From: an uncultured Verrucomicrobiales bacterium
GTDB lineage: Bacteria; Verrucomicrobiota; Verrucomicrobiia; Verrucomicrobiales; Akkermansiaceae
DNA: 64,000 nucleotides
Direction: 5' to 3'
Assembly: GCA_905478925.1 (NCBI GenBank)
Contig: CAJQKQ010000027.1
Coordinates: forward strand, 1 to 64,000
Shown: piece by piece, positions 53,639-63,513 of the stretch
Layout: each line of letters starts with the position of its first letter
Numbering within the stretch: position 1 is the stretch's first letter
The notes under the pieces: model-generated
Database searches by the model: none
What the model was told of the DNA's origin: nothing
Seen by the model: only the letters and a program-made list of their open reading frames with translations
Made by a program: the position numbers and the translations under genes

Positions 53639-54448
53639 ATGGTTCCTCCCGCCCATCCCGACACACTCTCGGCCATGGGCGCAAAATCCGGCCGCTACCG
53701 CCGTGGCCTCCGCCAGCTAAAGGACGCCCGAGCCACATGGTCGCTTGTGAGGATCCTGCTGTTGGCGCAAGCGGTTCCTGTCGTATGGGATCTCCTCGTC
53801 TCGGGGGCGGGTAAACTGCCTCTGGCACAACATTTCCTCGGACTCACCGAAAAGACCTTTCTCTCCGGCTCGTTTTGGCAGCCGTTCACTTACGCCTTTA
53901 TCCACGCGAACTGGTTCCACCTGCTGACCAACATCGCCTGCATCCTCCTTCTCGGCCCGAAACTCGAGCACATCGTTGCAAAGCGGACCTTCTGGCTCCT
54001 GGGACTGTTCACCATTCTCGGCGGCGGCGCACTATTCCTGCTATTCACTCCCCCCGCACCATCAGCGATGAGCGAGGCCCCACTGACACTGGTCGGATCC
54101 TCCGCCATCTGCTTCGGCTTACTCGCCCTGCTGACTACGCTCTCGCCCGATTCGAAGTTCCTCCCCCTGTTCCTGAGCGGAAGATCAATCGGCATCGGTA
54201 TCATCCTCGCAAATCTCGTTCTCGCCCTCCTCAATCCCGACCTCCCCACCGGTCCACTGGCGCGGCTTGGAAAACAACTTGCAGCAGGCCACCTGGAAGG
54301 GCTTTTCCAGATCAGTCACGCCTGCCACCTGGGCGGCTCGCTGGCAGGTTTCATCTACGGGAAATACCTGCTCCGCCCCCGCGTCACACTGAAGTCTCTG
54401 ATGCGGGAAAGGGAGAAACGGGAATCAACGACGGATGTGCAGGAATAA
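53639..54448 (+). CDS. Rhomboid-family intramembrane protease
   Basis: A 269-residue membrane protein with about six helices. The L1-loop and helix motifs are FTYAFIHANWFHLLTNIACI (His/Asn at about 89-98), and helix 4 has LTLVGSSAICFGLLALL with the likely nucleophile Ser155. The catalytic His230 is in HACHLGGSLAGFIYGKYLL. Rhomboids usually have GxSG; here the residue after the serine is Ala (GSSA), so activity is plausible but not assured. Start ATG 53639, with an alternative at 53675. It follows nuoC by 13 bp and converges with bamA. Substrates are unknown. Confidence 0.85.
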   Translation: MVPPAHPDTLSAMGAKSGRYRRGLRQLKDARATWSLVRILLLAQAVPVVWDLLVSGAGKLPLAQHFLGLTEKTFLSGSFWQPFTYAFIHANWFHLLTNIACILLLGPKLEHIVAKRTFWLLGLFTILGGGALFLLFTPPAPSAMSEAPLTLVGSSAICFGLLALLTTLSPDSKFLPLFLSGRSIGIGIILANLVLALLNPDLPTGPLARLGKQLAAGHLEGLFQISHACHLGGSLAGFIYGKYLLRPRVTLKSLMREREKRESTTDVQE

Positions 54449-54478
54449 AAAACGGGATGGCCGGCAAGCCATCCCGTT
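54445..54478 (-). terminator. Terminator of bamA
   Basis: AACGGGATGGC (54451-54461) pairs with GCCATCCCGTT (54468-54478). On the minus strand it is followed by TTTTTTATT. It also overlaps the end of the rhomboid gene. Confidence 0.85.
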
Positions 54479-54502
54479 GAAAGAAAACCTTTCCGCTACG
54501 GC

Positions 54503-56839
54503 CTAGTACTCGTAGTTGAGGTAGAAGTTGAACTGGCCGCCCTTGTCGGCCTCATCGTCCGGGGAACTGACCGGCACCGCATAGTCGATTGCGAGGGGGA
54601 TCGGGCTGATCGGCAGTTTGATACGGAATCCCAGCCCGACATCGCTGTAGACATCGTCCGGGGCGATTTCCCATGAGTTATTGTTCACATAACCGACATC
54701 GCAAAACACCGCAGCCCGCACGGTATCGATGAGCGGCACAGTGTATTCCACGCTGAGGAAACCGAGCGACTGGCCGCCAAGGACTTCATTGGATACGGGA
54801 TCGCGTGGACCGCCGATATCGCGGAACTCGAACCCGCGGAGGGTTTGCCCGCCTCCCAGGAACAGGCGGTCGAAGATCGGAACAGTTCCGCTGGTCGCAT
54901 CCACGAATGCCAACTCACCGTTGAGTGAAAGGATCGTATCCCACTTGAAATTCCAGTATTTCGCCCCTTGCGCGGAGAGACTGATCGTGTCCACGTCGCC
55001 ACCGAACACTCCGCCCGACACACCGAGGGAAACGTTGAACCGTTCGCCGCTGCGGGGCTCGATCGTGCTGTCGCGGTTGTCGTAGAGATAGTTCAGGCTG
55101 ACTGCGCTACGGATGTAGTCCCCGTCTTCAGCTTGAAATAGAGGGCCTGCTCCGGTTTCGACATCCACCCCAATCTCCTCAAGGCGGTATTCAAGCTTCA
55201 GGGATGACTTATCGGTGAGGGGCTTGCGGATGTAAATCGCGCCACCCACATTCGACTGCTCATATTCATCACTGAAATACTGGGATTGGCGATAGAAGAG
55301 CTCACCTCCGAGAGCCAAGCGGCGGTCAAGGAACCATGGCTCGACAAGGGAAATGCTGAATTCGCTCCGTTCCGAACCAAGACGCAGGCTCATGCCGAAA
55401 CGCTGGCCGCCACCTGTGAATGACCATGGGTTGAAGAGATCGAAGTTACTCTGATCAAGGGTGAGGAAACCGACCACGTTGTCAATCGAGCTGAAACCGA
55501 GACCCACACCGACCGTGCCGGTGTTCCGCTCTTCAACAAGAATATCGACGTCACGGTAACCGCTGCCACCCGGAGTCCCGGTGGCCTGCACATCACCGAA
55601 ATACTGGAGGTTCTGAAGACGAGCCTTGGTCGTCTCGAGTTCGACGGTGTTGAACCAGTCGCCGGGCTTCAGGGGCACCTCGCGGCGTATCACCTTGTCC
55701 TTCGTCTTGACGTTACCCTGGACGTTGACTTTCCCGACCCTGTAGCGATTTCCCTCAGAGATCTGGTAGTTAATCGTGACACGGTTCGGTCCGGCATCCT
55801 TGATATCCGGCGAAACGAAGGCGTCTGCGTAGCCACGGGAACCGTAGAAGCTGCGGATTGTCTTGATATCCTCGCGCATCCTCGAGGACGAATAGGCATT
55901 ACCACCGTTCAACCTCATGGAAGGGTAGAGTTCCTCCGGCTTGAAAACGGTCATCCTGCCGAAGCTTACACCCGCGACGGTGTATTTCTCACCTTCGCTG
56001 ATCGGGATCACCAGATCCACCCGTCCGTCGCCCACCGGCTCGCGGCGGATTCCCGGGCTGCTGGCGCGGAGGTAGCCCCTGCTCCGGTAGTAGTCCAGCA
56101 CCGCATCGAGATCCTCGTCGAGCTGGTAGGATTCGAAACGACCGGACTTCGTAAGCCATGAGAACCATCCTTTTTGCTTGGTCGACATTTCCTTCCTCAG
56201 ATCTTTCGATGTGAAAATCGTGTTGCCCTCGAAGCGGATCTTACGAACCTCGTTCTTCGCTCCCTCGTCGATCACGAAGACCAAGTCGGATAAGCCCGCC
56301 TGCCCTGTCGCCTGGGTGCGGTGGCTCACCAGCACATCCGGATATCCGTAGCCTTGGTAATATTTCTCGATGTTCCGGCGTGCCTCGAGGATCTCTGAAT
56401 CGCTCATTGAGCCTCCCGATTTCAGCTTTGTCTCTTTCGCCAGCTTCTGATCGGAAAAGATCGTATTGCCGACGAAGCCGACGCCACTGATCGCCGGACG
56501 AGTCAGCACATCTGCGATAACCCTAACCCCGCCGCCTACAGGCTCTGCGAGAAATCTCACGTCATCAATCAGGCCGGATTCGAAAAGCGTTTTGATATCG
56601 TTGTCGAGGCGTTCCGCACGATATTTCGTGCCGGCTTTGGTCGACATCAGGTTGCGGATACGGGCTTCATCAACCGTCTTGGCGCCGCGGTAGCGCACGG
56701 ATACTCCAGTGATATTTTTTCCTTCGAAGTCCTGCGCCTTGAGTTCCCCGGAAAACGAGGCGATAAATACCACGGCGAACAGGGCGATAAATGCCTGCTG
56801 CCAACTGCGGAGCGGGTGGAAATTCTTGGATGGTGTCAT
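54503..56839 (-). CDS. bamA: Outer membrane protein assembly factor BamA
   Basis: A 778-residue essential outer-membrane protein that folds beta-barrels into the membrane. Signal peptide about 1-35 (QQAFIALFAVVFIASFSGEL). Five POTRA domains follow, about 38-425; their strands read ISGVGFVGNTIFSDQKLAKE, VRKIRFEGNTIFTSKDLRKE and YRVGKVNVQGNVKTKDKVIR. The 16-strand barrel starts about 430 (NTGTVGVGLGFSSIDNVVGF) and carries the conserved L6 motif GGGQTLRGFEFRDIGGPRDP at about 660. The end, QFNFYLNYEY, has the aromatic C-terminal residue. It has its own terminator, and its 5' side is divergent from the RodZ-like gene. Only one BamA-type gene is seen. Confidence 0.96.
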   Translation of the reverse strand: MTPSKNFHPLRSWQQAFIALFAVVFIASFSGELKAQDFEGKNITGVSVRYRGAKTVDEARIRNLMSTKAGTKYRAERLDNDIKTLFESGLIDDVRFLAEPVGGGVRVIADVLTRPAISGVGFVGNTIFSDQKLAKETKLKSGGSMSDSEILEARRNIEKYYQGYGYPDVLVSHRTQATGQAGLSDLVFVIDEGAKNEVRKIRFEGNTIFTSKDLRKEMSTKQKGWFSWLTKSGRFESYQLDEDLDAVLDYYRSRGYLRASSPGIRREPVGDGRVDLVIPISEGEKYTVAGVSFGRMTVFKPEELYPSMRLNGGNAYSSSRMREDIKTIRSFYGSRGYADAFVSPDIKDAGPNRVTINYQISEGNRYRVGKVNVQGNVKTKDKVIRREVPLKPGDWFNTVELETTKARLQNLQYFGDVQATGTPGGSGYRDVDILVEERNTGTVGVGLGFSSIDNVVGFLTLDQSNFDLFNPWSFTGGGQRFGMSLRLGSERSEFSISLVEPWFLDRRLALGGELFYRQSQYFSDEYEQSNVGGAIYIRKPLTDKSSLKLEYRLEEIGVDVETGAGPLFQAEDGDYIRSAVSLNYLYDNRDSTIEPRSGERFNVSLGVSGGVFGGDVDTISLSAQGAKYWNFKWDTILSLNGELAFVDATSGTVPIFDRLFLGGGQTLRGFEFRDIGGPRDPVSNEVLGGQSLGFLSVEYTVPLIDTVRAAVFCDVGYVNNNSWEIAPDDVYSDVGLGFRIKLPISPIPLAIDYAVPVSSPDDEADKGGQFNFYLNYEY

Positions 56840-57034
56840 ATTGGAGGAATTGTCGCGCCGATAAAGCCCGGAGCCTTCCGGAGCGTCAAGATCAATAGCG
56901 CGCCGCAGTCAAATCGGTAAAACTCCTAGGTATTCCGAGGCTGGCGAAGGAAAGATCGAAAGGTGATAATCTCGCAGCGTATCCTTCAGACGGTTGCAAG
57001 ATGCCCCGGAATGCGCTTTCTTGCTCCTGTCGGA

Positions 57035-57610
57035 ATGGAAGAAAGCCTTGGAAATATACTGCGCAGCGCACGCGAAGCCTCGGGCATCACGGTCGATGAT
57101 GCCGTCTATCGTGCCAAGCTGCCCCGAGCTGTCGTCGAGGCTCTGGAGGCAGGTGATATCGGGTTTTTCGCCAGTCCGCTCTACGCCCGCAGCTTCCTGA
57201 AGCAATACGGCGAGTACGTCGGCGTCGATGTCAGCCAGTGGATCGACGATCTCGTGCCCACAACCCTGATCGACTCCGAGACGGTCGAGTCCTTCATCGA
57301 CCTCTCGGATTCCACCACGCCTCCCGCCACGCGCGAGAAAGGGAAAGAGAAGACCAAAAGCTCGGGGGGTGGAGCGATGGCCGCGGTATGGATGGCGCTC
57401 ATCACCGGCGGTCTGGTCTGGGGGGGCATAGAGGTATTCAAGAGACTGGATGGCAAGCTGTCCCCACCCTCTCCCGTCCCGCAACAGGCAACAGCAGCAG
57501 ATTCGGCCCCGCCGGAAACGGCTCTCGATGAGCCGGAAGAAAAGCCGATCGCCACCACACAGCCGGAGCCTCCTCGCCGCGCGATCATCGTCAATCTCCC
57601 CGAGGACTGA
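57035..57610 (+). CDS. RodZ-like membrane-anchored helix-turn-helix protein
   Basis: A 191-residue protein. Residues about 1-70 are a RodZ-type helix-turn-helix (MEESLGNILRSAREASGITV, AVYRAKLPRAVVEALEAGDI, YARSFLKQYGEYVGVDVSQW), then an acidic/basic linker (REKGKEKTKSSGGG), one membrane segment (AAVWMALITGGLVWGGIEVF, about 115-134) and a Pro-rich periplasmic tail. RodZ links MreB to the wall machinery in rod cells. The tail is shorter than in Escherichia coli. Start ATG 57035 is preferred over 56963, because homology begins there. It converges on recQ with no gap. Confidence 0.8.
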   Translation: MEESLGNILRSAREASGITVDDAVYRAKLPRAVVEALEAGDIGFFASPLYARSFLKQYGEYVGVDVSQWIDDLVPTTLIDSETVESFIDLSDSTTPPATREKGKEKTKSSGGGAMAAVWMALITGGLVWGGIEVFKRLDGKLSPPSPVPQQATAADSAPPETALDEPEEKPIATTQPEPPRRAIIVNLPED

Positions 57611-59743
57611 TCAGTTCATTGCCCGATAGGTGCGAATCATTTCCAGGAACGGCGGTAGATACGTCTGCGCCTTGCCCTCACCAATGCCCGGAATCGCCAA
57701 CCCCTCCTCGACACTGGACGGCGCATACTTGGTGAGCGCCTCCAGTACCTTGTTGGTGAAAACGATGTATTGCGGCACCCCTTCCTTCTTCGCGATCTTG
57801 TAACGTAGATCCTTGAGCATCGCGAAAAGCTGCGGATCGAAATCCTTTTCCTCCAGACCCTGCGGCTTCGCCACTTCATCGGGCCACCTCAGTTCGAAAG
57901 TGCTTTTCCCCCGCATCACCGCCTCGCCCTTTTCCGAGAGGGTCATCAGCGGGTAATCCCCGGCCTGAGTGATCACCAGCCCCTCCTCCGCCATCGAGCG
58001 GAAAAGCCCGTTCAGGTAGCCGGTCGTCTTATCGGCGAGAATCCCGTAGGTCGTCAGTTGGTCGAGCCGGTTGTTGATAATCTCCTGAGACTTGCTACCG
58101 GAAAGCATCTGGATGATACGCCCTTTCCCGAAGCGACCCTCCCAGCCGCCGCGACCCCGATTCGACATCCTCGCCACACCCGCCAAGGCTTTCTTCACCA
58201 TCATCTCCTCCACCTGTGTGGGTTTACGGAAATCCCCCGCGCTCCGATCCCGGCATATATCGCAATTCCCGCAGGTCGCAGCATCGGGCTCGCCGAAATA
58301 TTGCAGGATCCACTGCTGCCGGCATGTCCGCGCATAGCACATCTCCACCATCGCCTTCAGTTTTTCGCGGTCGCGGGAGTCCTTCGCCTCCATCGCCTCC
58401 TCGTCGATCTCCAGATCCCGCGCTAAGGTCTCCGGCTTCAGCAACCGTGTCCCCCGCATCCGTTTCCCCTGCACGTCAAATCTCTCGATGAACCTCCCCC
58501 GCACCAACACGCTCAGCGCACTGCCCACCGCCATACCGTTCTTCACATCCGCGTTCTCCGCGATATCCTCCAGCCTCCGGAAAACCTCATGGTTGCCGTC
58601 CGCCTCGTTCAGCAGATACTGGTAGATTTGCCGCACTGTCGTCGCCGAAGGGTTCGCCCCATCGATGAAAAACTCCTGCGTCCGCGTGTCCGCATAATTG
58701 AAAAGCAACTCGCACACCGCCGCCTCGCCGTCCCGCCCGGCGCGACCCGCCTCCTGATAATACGCCTCCACGCTCCCCGGGACCTCATAGTGGATCACAA
58801 ACCGCACATCCCCGCGGTCAATCCCCATCCCAAACGCATTCGTCGCCACCGCGATATCAACCCTCTTGGAAATGAAAACCTCCTGCGCCTTCACCCGCTC
58901 CGCATCGCCCATCCCGCCGTGGTAGGAAACGCATTTCACACCCCAACTCGCCAAGGTCTCGGAAACGAGATCCACCTTCTTCCGCGTCGCACAATAGATG
59001 ATTCCTGTCTTGTGCGCGGAAATCACTGCCTTGATTCGCTCATCCTTCTGCGCTGCCTTGTCCACCCCCGTGATCCCCAGCGAAAGGTTGGGCCGTGAGA
59101 ACCCGCTCACCCGCTCGAACGGCTCCCGCAGCCCGAGCACTTTCAGGATATCCTCGCGAACTACGGGAGTCGCGGTCGCCGTCAGCGCAACGCACTGCGG
59201 CCTGCCGATCTTCTCCAGCACCTTCCCCAGCCGCATGTAATCCGGCCGAAAATCATGCCCCCACTGCGAAAGGCAATGCGCCTCATCAATCGCGAAAAGC
59301 GAAATTTCCACCCCCTCCAGCGCCCGCAAAAAACTCTCCGCCCGGAACCGCTCCGGAGCCACATACACCAACTTAAAATCCCCCCGCACCATCCCCTCGA
59401 GCCGCTCCTTCTGCTCAGACCATGACTGGGTTGAATTGATCACCGTCGCCGCAATCCCCCGCGCCTGCAGTGCATCCACCTGATCTTTCATCAGCGCGAT
59501 CAGCGGCGAAATCACCAGCGTCACCCCCGGGAAACACAGTGCCGGGATCTGGAAACACAGCGATTTACCCCCGCCCGTCGGCATCACCACCAGCCCGTCC
59601 CGACCCGATACAATCTCCGAAATCACCTCCTCCTGCCCGTCCAGAAATTTCGAAAACCCGAAATACTCTTTCAGCGCCGCACCCGGCGGCTTCACCAACG
59701 CTTTTCTCGACACATTCTCCGCTGCCACGGCAGGATACTCCAT
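57611..59743 (-). CDS. recQ: ATP-dependent DNA helicase RecQ
   Basis: A 710-residue 3'-5' helicase in recombination and repair. Motifs: Walker A VVMPTGGGKSLCFQIPAL (about 53-70), ISPLIALMKDQVDAL, FAIDEAHCLSQWGHDFRPDY (DEAH), TATATPVVREDI, YHGGMGDAERV and VATNAFGMGIDRGDVRFVIH. The zinc domain has CRQQWILQYF, then CGNCDIC. A winged helix follows, then a C-terminal HRDC domain with PSSVEEGLAIPGIGEGKAQT. Start ATG 59741-59743 is used; the frame to 59851 is open without homology. Length suits RecQ plus HRDC. Confidence 0.97.
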   Translation of the reverse strand: MEYPAVAAENVSRKALVKPPGAALKEYFGFSKFLDGQEEVISEIVSGRDGLVVMPTGGGKSLCFQIPALCFPGVTLVISPLIALMKDQVDALQARGIAATVINSTQSWSEQKERLEGMVRGDFKLVYVAPERFRAESFLRALEGVEISLFAIDEAHCLSQWGHDFRPDYMRLGKVLEKIGRPQCVALTATATPVVREDILKVLGLREPFERVSGFSRPNLSLGITGVDKAAQKDERIKAVISAHKTGIIYCATRKKVDLVSETLASWGVKCVSYHGGMGDAERVKAQEVFISKRVDIAVATNAFGMGIDRGDVRFVIHYEVPGSVEAYYQEAGRAGRDGEAAVCELLFNYADTRTQEFFIDGANPSATTVRQIYQYLLNEADGNHEVFRRLEDIAENADVKNGMAVGSALSVLVRGRFIERFDVQGKRMRGTRLLKPETLARDLEIDEEAMEAKDSRDREKLKAMVEMCYARTCRQQWILQYFGEPDAATCGNCDICRDRSAGDFRKPTQVEEMMVKKALAGVARMSNRGRGGWEGRFGKGRIIQMLSGSKSQEIINNRLDQLTTYGILADKTTGYLNGLFRSMAEEGLVITQAGDYPLMTLSEKGEAVMRGKSTFELRWPDEVAKPQGLEEKDFDPQLFAMLKDLRYKIAKKEGVPQYIVFTNKVLEALTKYAPSSVEEGLAIPGIGEGKAQTYLPPFLEMIRTYRAMN

Positions 59744-59872
59744 CCATCCCCCCGCCCATGCAAGCCAAGCCCTCGCTCTCGCGAATCCAACCTTGCCGGA
59801 AAACCAAATCGGACAAAGCCCGCCGAACGCAACGCCTTGACGGGCGACCAACCACAGCGGAGACTACCAATC

Positions 59873-60532
59873 ATGCAAATCCCGCATTCATCCCGCCGCG
59901 ATTTCGTACGAAACTTCACGCTCGGCGCGGCAGGACTCTGGATTCCCGGCGCGTTCGCCGAGGCCCTGATGCAAACCCCGAAACAAGCCGAGGGGCCGTT
60001 CTACCCCGTCAATCTCCCTCTAGATACCGACAACGACCTCATCATCATCAACGACCGGCTCAAGCCCTCGCTCGGCGCGGTCACCCACCTCAGCGGCCGC
60101 GTCCTGGATCCCACCGGCTCCCCCATCCGCAACGCCGTGGTCGAAATCTGGCAGGTCGACCATCACGGCGTCTATCTCCACAAGGGCAGCAGCGGCGCGG
60201 AGAAGCGCGACGCGAATTTCCAAGGCTTTGGCCGTTTCCTCACCGGCACCCGCGGCGAATACTACTTCCGCACGATCAAACCGGTCTCCTACCCGGGAAG
60301 AACCCCGCACATCCACGTCGCCGTGAAAATAAAAGGCCGGGAGAAATGGACCACCCAGCTCTACATCAAGGGCGAACCGCAGAACAAGAAGGACGGCCTC
60401 CTCCGCCGCGTAAAGGACGCACAGCAGCGCGCGGCCATCATCCGCGACTTCTCCCCCGTCCCTGCCAGCAAGGCCGGCGAGCTTTCGGCGAATTTCGACA
60501 TCGTCATGGGCTTCACGCCGGGCGATATGTGA
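59873..60532 (+). CDS. Intradiol ring-cleavage dioxygenase-family protein, Tat exported
   Basis: A 219-residue protein. The N-terminus MQIPHSSRRDFVRNFTLGAA carries a twin-arginine signal (SRRDFVRN). The core resembles intradiol dioxygenases: EGPFYPVNLP, DPTGSPIRNAVVEIWQVDHH with GVYLHKG, EYYFRTIKPVSYPGRTPHIH. The usual Fe(III) ligands (two Tyr, two His) can be seen as Tyr in GVYLHKG, Tyr in SYPGR, and the two His in RTPHIHVAV. Real catechol enzymes are cytosolic and longer, so an extracytoplasmic role on aromatic or other compounds is inferred. Start ATG 59873; the codons before it do not carry the signal. It is next to nfeD by chance or unknown link. Confidence 0.87.
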   Translation: MQIPHSSRRDFVRNFTLGAAGLWIPGAFAEALMQTPKQAEGPFYPVNLPLDTDNDLIIINDRLKPSLGAVTHLSGRVLDPTGSPIRNAVVEIWQVDHHGVYLHKGSSGAEKRDANFQGFGRFLTGTRGEYYFRTIKPVSYPGRTPHIHVAVKIKGREKWTTQLYIKGEPQNKKDGLLRRVKDAQQRAAIIRDFSPVPASKAGELSANFDIVMGFTPGDM

Positions 60533-60573
60533 GCGCGACAGATCCCCCGCCACCCAGCTCCCCCTCACTCCCA

Positions 60574-61971
60574 ATGAAACGCCTCTTCACCATCCTCGCC
60601 ATCCTCGCATTGCTTCCCGCCGCCCTCCCGGCGCAGGAGAGTTCCGCCCCCGCCCCGGCGAAGAAAAAGGTCGTCGTCATCCCAATCCGCGATCAAATCG
60701 CCCCGCCGGAGCTCTACATCCTCCGCCGCGGCCTGAAAACCGCTATCGAGCAAGGCGCCGATACTGTCATCCTCGACATGGAGACCCCCGGCGGACGCCT
60801 CGATGTCACCTTCGACATGCTCAAGGCGATCGAGAAATATCCCGGCAAAGTCGTCACCTACATCAATACCGAAGCCATTTCCGCAGGCGCGCTCATCTCC
60901 GCAGGCACCTCCGAAATCTGGTTCGCGCCGACAGCAATCATCGGTGCGGCGGCTCCCGTTTCCGGCGGCGGACAGGACATCGACGAGACAATGAAACTGA
61001 AGATCGTCTCCTACCTCAAGGCTCGGGTCCGCGCGATGTCCGGCGATCAGGAAAACCGCGCGAAAGCGATCTCCGCAATGATCGATGCGAACTACGAGCT
61101 GAAATTCGGAGATGAAATCCTCAAGCCAAAAAATGAGCTCCTCACCCTCACCGCAAAGGAAGCCATGAAGGAATACGGCGACCCGCCGAAGCCGCTACTC
61201 GCCGCGGGAATCGAACCATCTCTGGAGTCCCTGATGGACACGCTTCTCGGAAAGGGAAACTACACAGCCACAAAATTGGAGGTCTCCTGGTCGGAGCGCG
61301 TAGCCCAATACCTTACCGCATGGTCGCCCCTCCTCCTCGCCGCCGGCCTCCTCCTCGTTTACTTGGAGTTCAAAACCCCCGGCTTCGGGATCTTCGGGAT
61401 CGGCGGCGGCATCGTTCTCGCCATCGTATTCTTCGGCCACTCCGCCGCAGGACTCTCCGGCCACGAACCCGCCCTATTCTTCTTCCTCGGCTTCGCTCTC
61501 GTCCTCATCGACCTATTTTTCATCCCTGGCTTCTTCATACTCGCCGTCCCCGGAGCCATCCTCATGCTCGGCTCCCTACTCTGGGGCATGTCCGATATCT
61601 GGCCGGACCAACCCATCCCTTGGCAAACCGATTTCCTCGTAAAACCGCTCACCAACCTCATTATCGGTGTCACCGGTTCCATCGTCCTCTTCGCCATGCT
61701 CCTCCGCTTCCTGCCGAGAGGCGGACTCTGGGGGAAAATGGTTCTCGAATCCGCCATCGCCGGCGAATCCACCCTCTCCTCCAACGCCCGCAACGAGCCC
61801 TCCCTCATCGGCACCACCGGCATCGCCGTCACTGACCTCTACCCCTCCGGCGAGATCGAGATCAACGGCAAACGCTACGACGCCCGCGTCGCCCTCGGCA
61901 CCGCCGACTCAGGCACCACAGTCAAAGTGGTCGGAAAAAGCGAATTCGAGCTGAAGGTGAAGGAAATCTAA
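60574..61971 (+). CDS. NfeD-family membrane serine protease (ClpP-type domain)
   Basis: A 465-residue protein. Signal peptide MKRLFTILAILALLPAALPA; the frame open from 59470 is antisense to recQ and wrong. Then a ClpP-like domain (about 30-235) with VVVIPIRDQIAPPELYILRR, DMETPGGRLDVTFDML and the serine in INTEAISAGALISAGTSE (Ser103). Four to five membrane helices follow (about 255-375), then an OB-fold NfeD domain (GTTGIAVTDLYPSGEIEING, RYDARVALG). NfeD proteases cut stomatin-like proteins. The next two genes are NfeD-like and flotillin-like, matching the known nfeD-floA arrangement. Confidence 0.92.
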   Translation: MKRLFTILAILALLPAALPAQESSAPAPAKKKVVVIPIRDQIAPPELYILRRGLKTAIEQGADTVILDMETPGGRLDVTFDMLKAIEKYPGKVVTYINTEAISAGALISAGTSEIWFAPTAIIGAAAPVSGGGQDIDETMKLKIVSYLKARVRAMSGDQENRAKAISAMIDANYELKFGDEILKPKNELLTLTAKEAMKEYGDPPKPLLAAGIEPSLESLMDTLLGKGNYTATKLEVSWSERVAQYLTAWSPLLLAAGLLLVYLEFKTPGFGIFGIGGGIVLAIVFFGHSAAGLSGHEPALFFFLGFALVLIDLFFIPGFFILAVPGAILMLGSLLWGMSDIWPDQPIPWQTDFLVKPLTNLIIGVTGSIVLFAMLLRFLPRGGLWGKMVLESAIAGESTLSSNARNEPSLIGTTGIAVTDLYPSGEIEINGKRYDARVALGTADSGTTVKVVGKSEFELKVKEI

Positions 61972-62006
61972 TTTCTCGCAATTCACTCTCTAACCCTTCT
62001 TCCTTG

Positions 62007-62033
62007 GAGTTTGAAATTTAGAATTTAAAGTTT
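62007..62033. repeat. AT-rich GTTTGAAATTT-type repeat
   Basis: GAGTTTGAAATTTAGAATTT and then AAAGTTT lie between the two nfeD genes. A related stretch is at 63604-63639. Repeats of this type are common between genes in this phylum, by my recollection. Confidence 0.5.
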
Positions 62034-62040
62034 CTCCACC

Positions 62041-62511
62041 GTGACCCTCATCATCCTCCTATTCACCATCGGCCTGCTCCTCCTCGCCGCCGAGGTCATC
62101 GTTCCCGGCGGCATACTCGGCACCGCGGGGGGAGTCCTGCTTTTCACCGGCTGCATCGTTTCTTTCGTAACGCTAGGCACCAACGAGGGGCTGATCGCCA
62201 TCCTCGTAACCGTCCTTGCCGCATCCATCGTTTTCTACATCCAGTTCAAAATCCTCCCGAATACCAAATTCGGACGGAGATTCTTTCTCGATGAAGAGAT
62301 CTCCGGAAGCGCCACCGCAATCGGTGACGAAGCGCGGGATTTGATTGGCAAAGATGCAGAATCAATCACAGTTCTTTCGCCCAGCGGATATGTCACGGTC
62401 GATGGGAAACGCTACGAAGCCGTTTCCGAGTCCGGCCAGATCCCATCTGAAACGATGCTCAAAGTCGTCGCCGCAAACCATTTCCAACTCACCGTCAGAA
62501 ACAAAAACTAA
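62041..62511 (+). CDS. NfeD-like protein without protease domain
   Basis: A 156-residue protein with two or three membrane segments (LIILLFTIGLLLLAAEVIVP, LLFTGCIVSFVTLG, LIAILVTVLAASIVFYIQF) and a cytosolic OB-fold NfeD domain (DLIGKDAESITVLSPSGYVT, DGKRYEAVSESG). It begins at GTG 62041; nothing better is in frame. It lacks a ClpP-like domain, as in short NfeD proteins that bind flotillins. It is six bases ahead of the flotillin-like gene, so they are co-transcribed. It probably anchors or modulates the flotillin. Confidence 0.88.
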   Translation: MTLIILLFTIGLLLLAAEVIVPGGILGTAGGVLLFTGCIVSFVTLGTNEGLIAILVTVLAASIVFYIQFKILPNTKFGRRFFLDEEISGSATAIGDEARDLIGKDAESITVLSPSGYVTVDGKRYEAVSESGQIPSETMLKVVAANHFQLTVRNKN

Positions 62512-62517
62512 CCCATC

Positions 62518-63513
62518 ATGGACCTAAAAACCATCCTCCTAATCATCCTCGGTCTCGGCGGCCTCATCCTCGCCTTCATCATCCTCTCCTTCTTCAGCGT
62601 CTGGCTGCGAGCCTGGCTCGCCGGTGCCTACGTCGGCTTCTCCGATCTCATCGCCATGCGCCTCCGCCAGGTACCTTACGGCCCTATCGTTGACTCCCGC
62701 ATCACCGCGAAGAAAGCCGGCATCGAAATCGACATCAACGAAATCGAAGCCCACTTCCTCGCAGGCGGCAACGTCCTCCCGACCATCCAGGCACTCATCG
62801 CCGCACGCAAAGCCGGCATCGAGCTCGATTGGGATCGCGCCTGCGCCATCGACCTCGCCACCAAGGGCTCCGATAAATCCGTGGTAGAGGCCGTCCGCAC
62901 CTCGGTTGACCCGAAAGTCATCGACTGCCCCGCCGCCAGCTCCGGACGCAGCACCATCGACGGCGTTTCCAAAGACGGTATCCAGGTGAAAGTCCGCGCC
63001 CGCGTCACCGTCCGCTCCAACCTCGACCGCTTTGTTGGCGGAGCGAAAGAGGAAACCATCATCGCCCGCGTCGGCGAGGGTATCGTCACCACCATCGGCT
63101 CCGCGGATACCTACAAAGTCGTCCTCGAAAGCCCCGACTCCATCTCCAAGGTCGTGCTCGCACGCGGCCTCGACGTCGGCACCGCCTTCGAGATCCTCTC
63201 CATCGACATCGCGGACGTCGATGTCGGCGAAAACGTCGGTGCCCAGCTCCAGGAAGCCCAGGCCGAGGCCAACAAGAACATGGCCCAGGCCGAAGCGGAA
63301 ATCCGCCGCGCCGCCGCCGTCGCCCTCGAGCAGGAAATGATCGCCCGCGTCGCGGAAATGAAAGCCAAGGTCGTCGAGGCCGAAGCCCAAGTCCCGCTCG
63401 CGCTCGCCGAAGCCTTCCGCTCCGGCAACCTCGGCGTCATGGACTACTACCGCATGGAAAACATCAAATCCGATACCGACATGCGCGACTCTATCTCCAA
63501 AACAGATAAGTAG
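62518..63513 (+). CDS. floA: Flotillin-like protein FloA
   Basis: A 331-residue membrane scaffold protein of the FloA (YqfA) type. One N-terminal membrane segment ([20 protein letters not shown]), then [20 protein letters not shown], an SPFH domain ([53 protein letters not shown]) and a coiled-coil end ([40 protein letters not shown]). It forms membrane microdomains and affects wall and envelope functions. It sits behind the NfeD genes, the usual FloA operon, and ends with a terminator at 63568-63593. Confidence 0.95.
   Translation: MDLKTILLIILGLGGLILAFIILSFFSVWLRAWLAGAYVGFSDLIAMRLRQVPYGPIVDSRITAKKAGIEIDINEIEAHFLAGGNVLPTIQALIAARKAGIELDWDRACAIDLATKGSDKSVVEAVRTSVDPKVIDCPAASSGRSTIDGVSKDGIQVKVRARVTVRSNLDRFVGGAKEETIIARVGEGIVTTIGSADTYKVVLESPDSISKVVLARGLDVGTAFEILSIDIADVDVGENVGAQLQEAQAEANKNMAQAEAEIRRAAAVALEQEMIARVAEMKAKVVEAEAQVPLALAEAFRSGNLGVMDYYRMENIKSDTDMRDSISKTDK

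Noticed and set aside
59470..60573. Long N-terminal extension of the NfeD protease
   Set aside because: It runs antisense to recQ and through the dioxygenase gene in another frame. A clean signal peptide begins at 60574.
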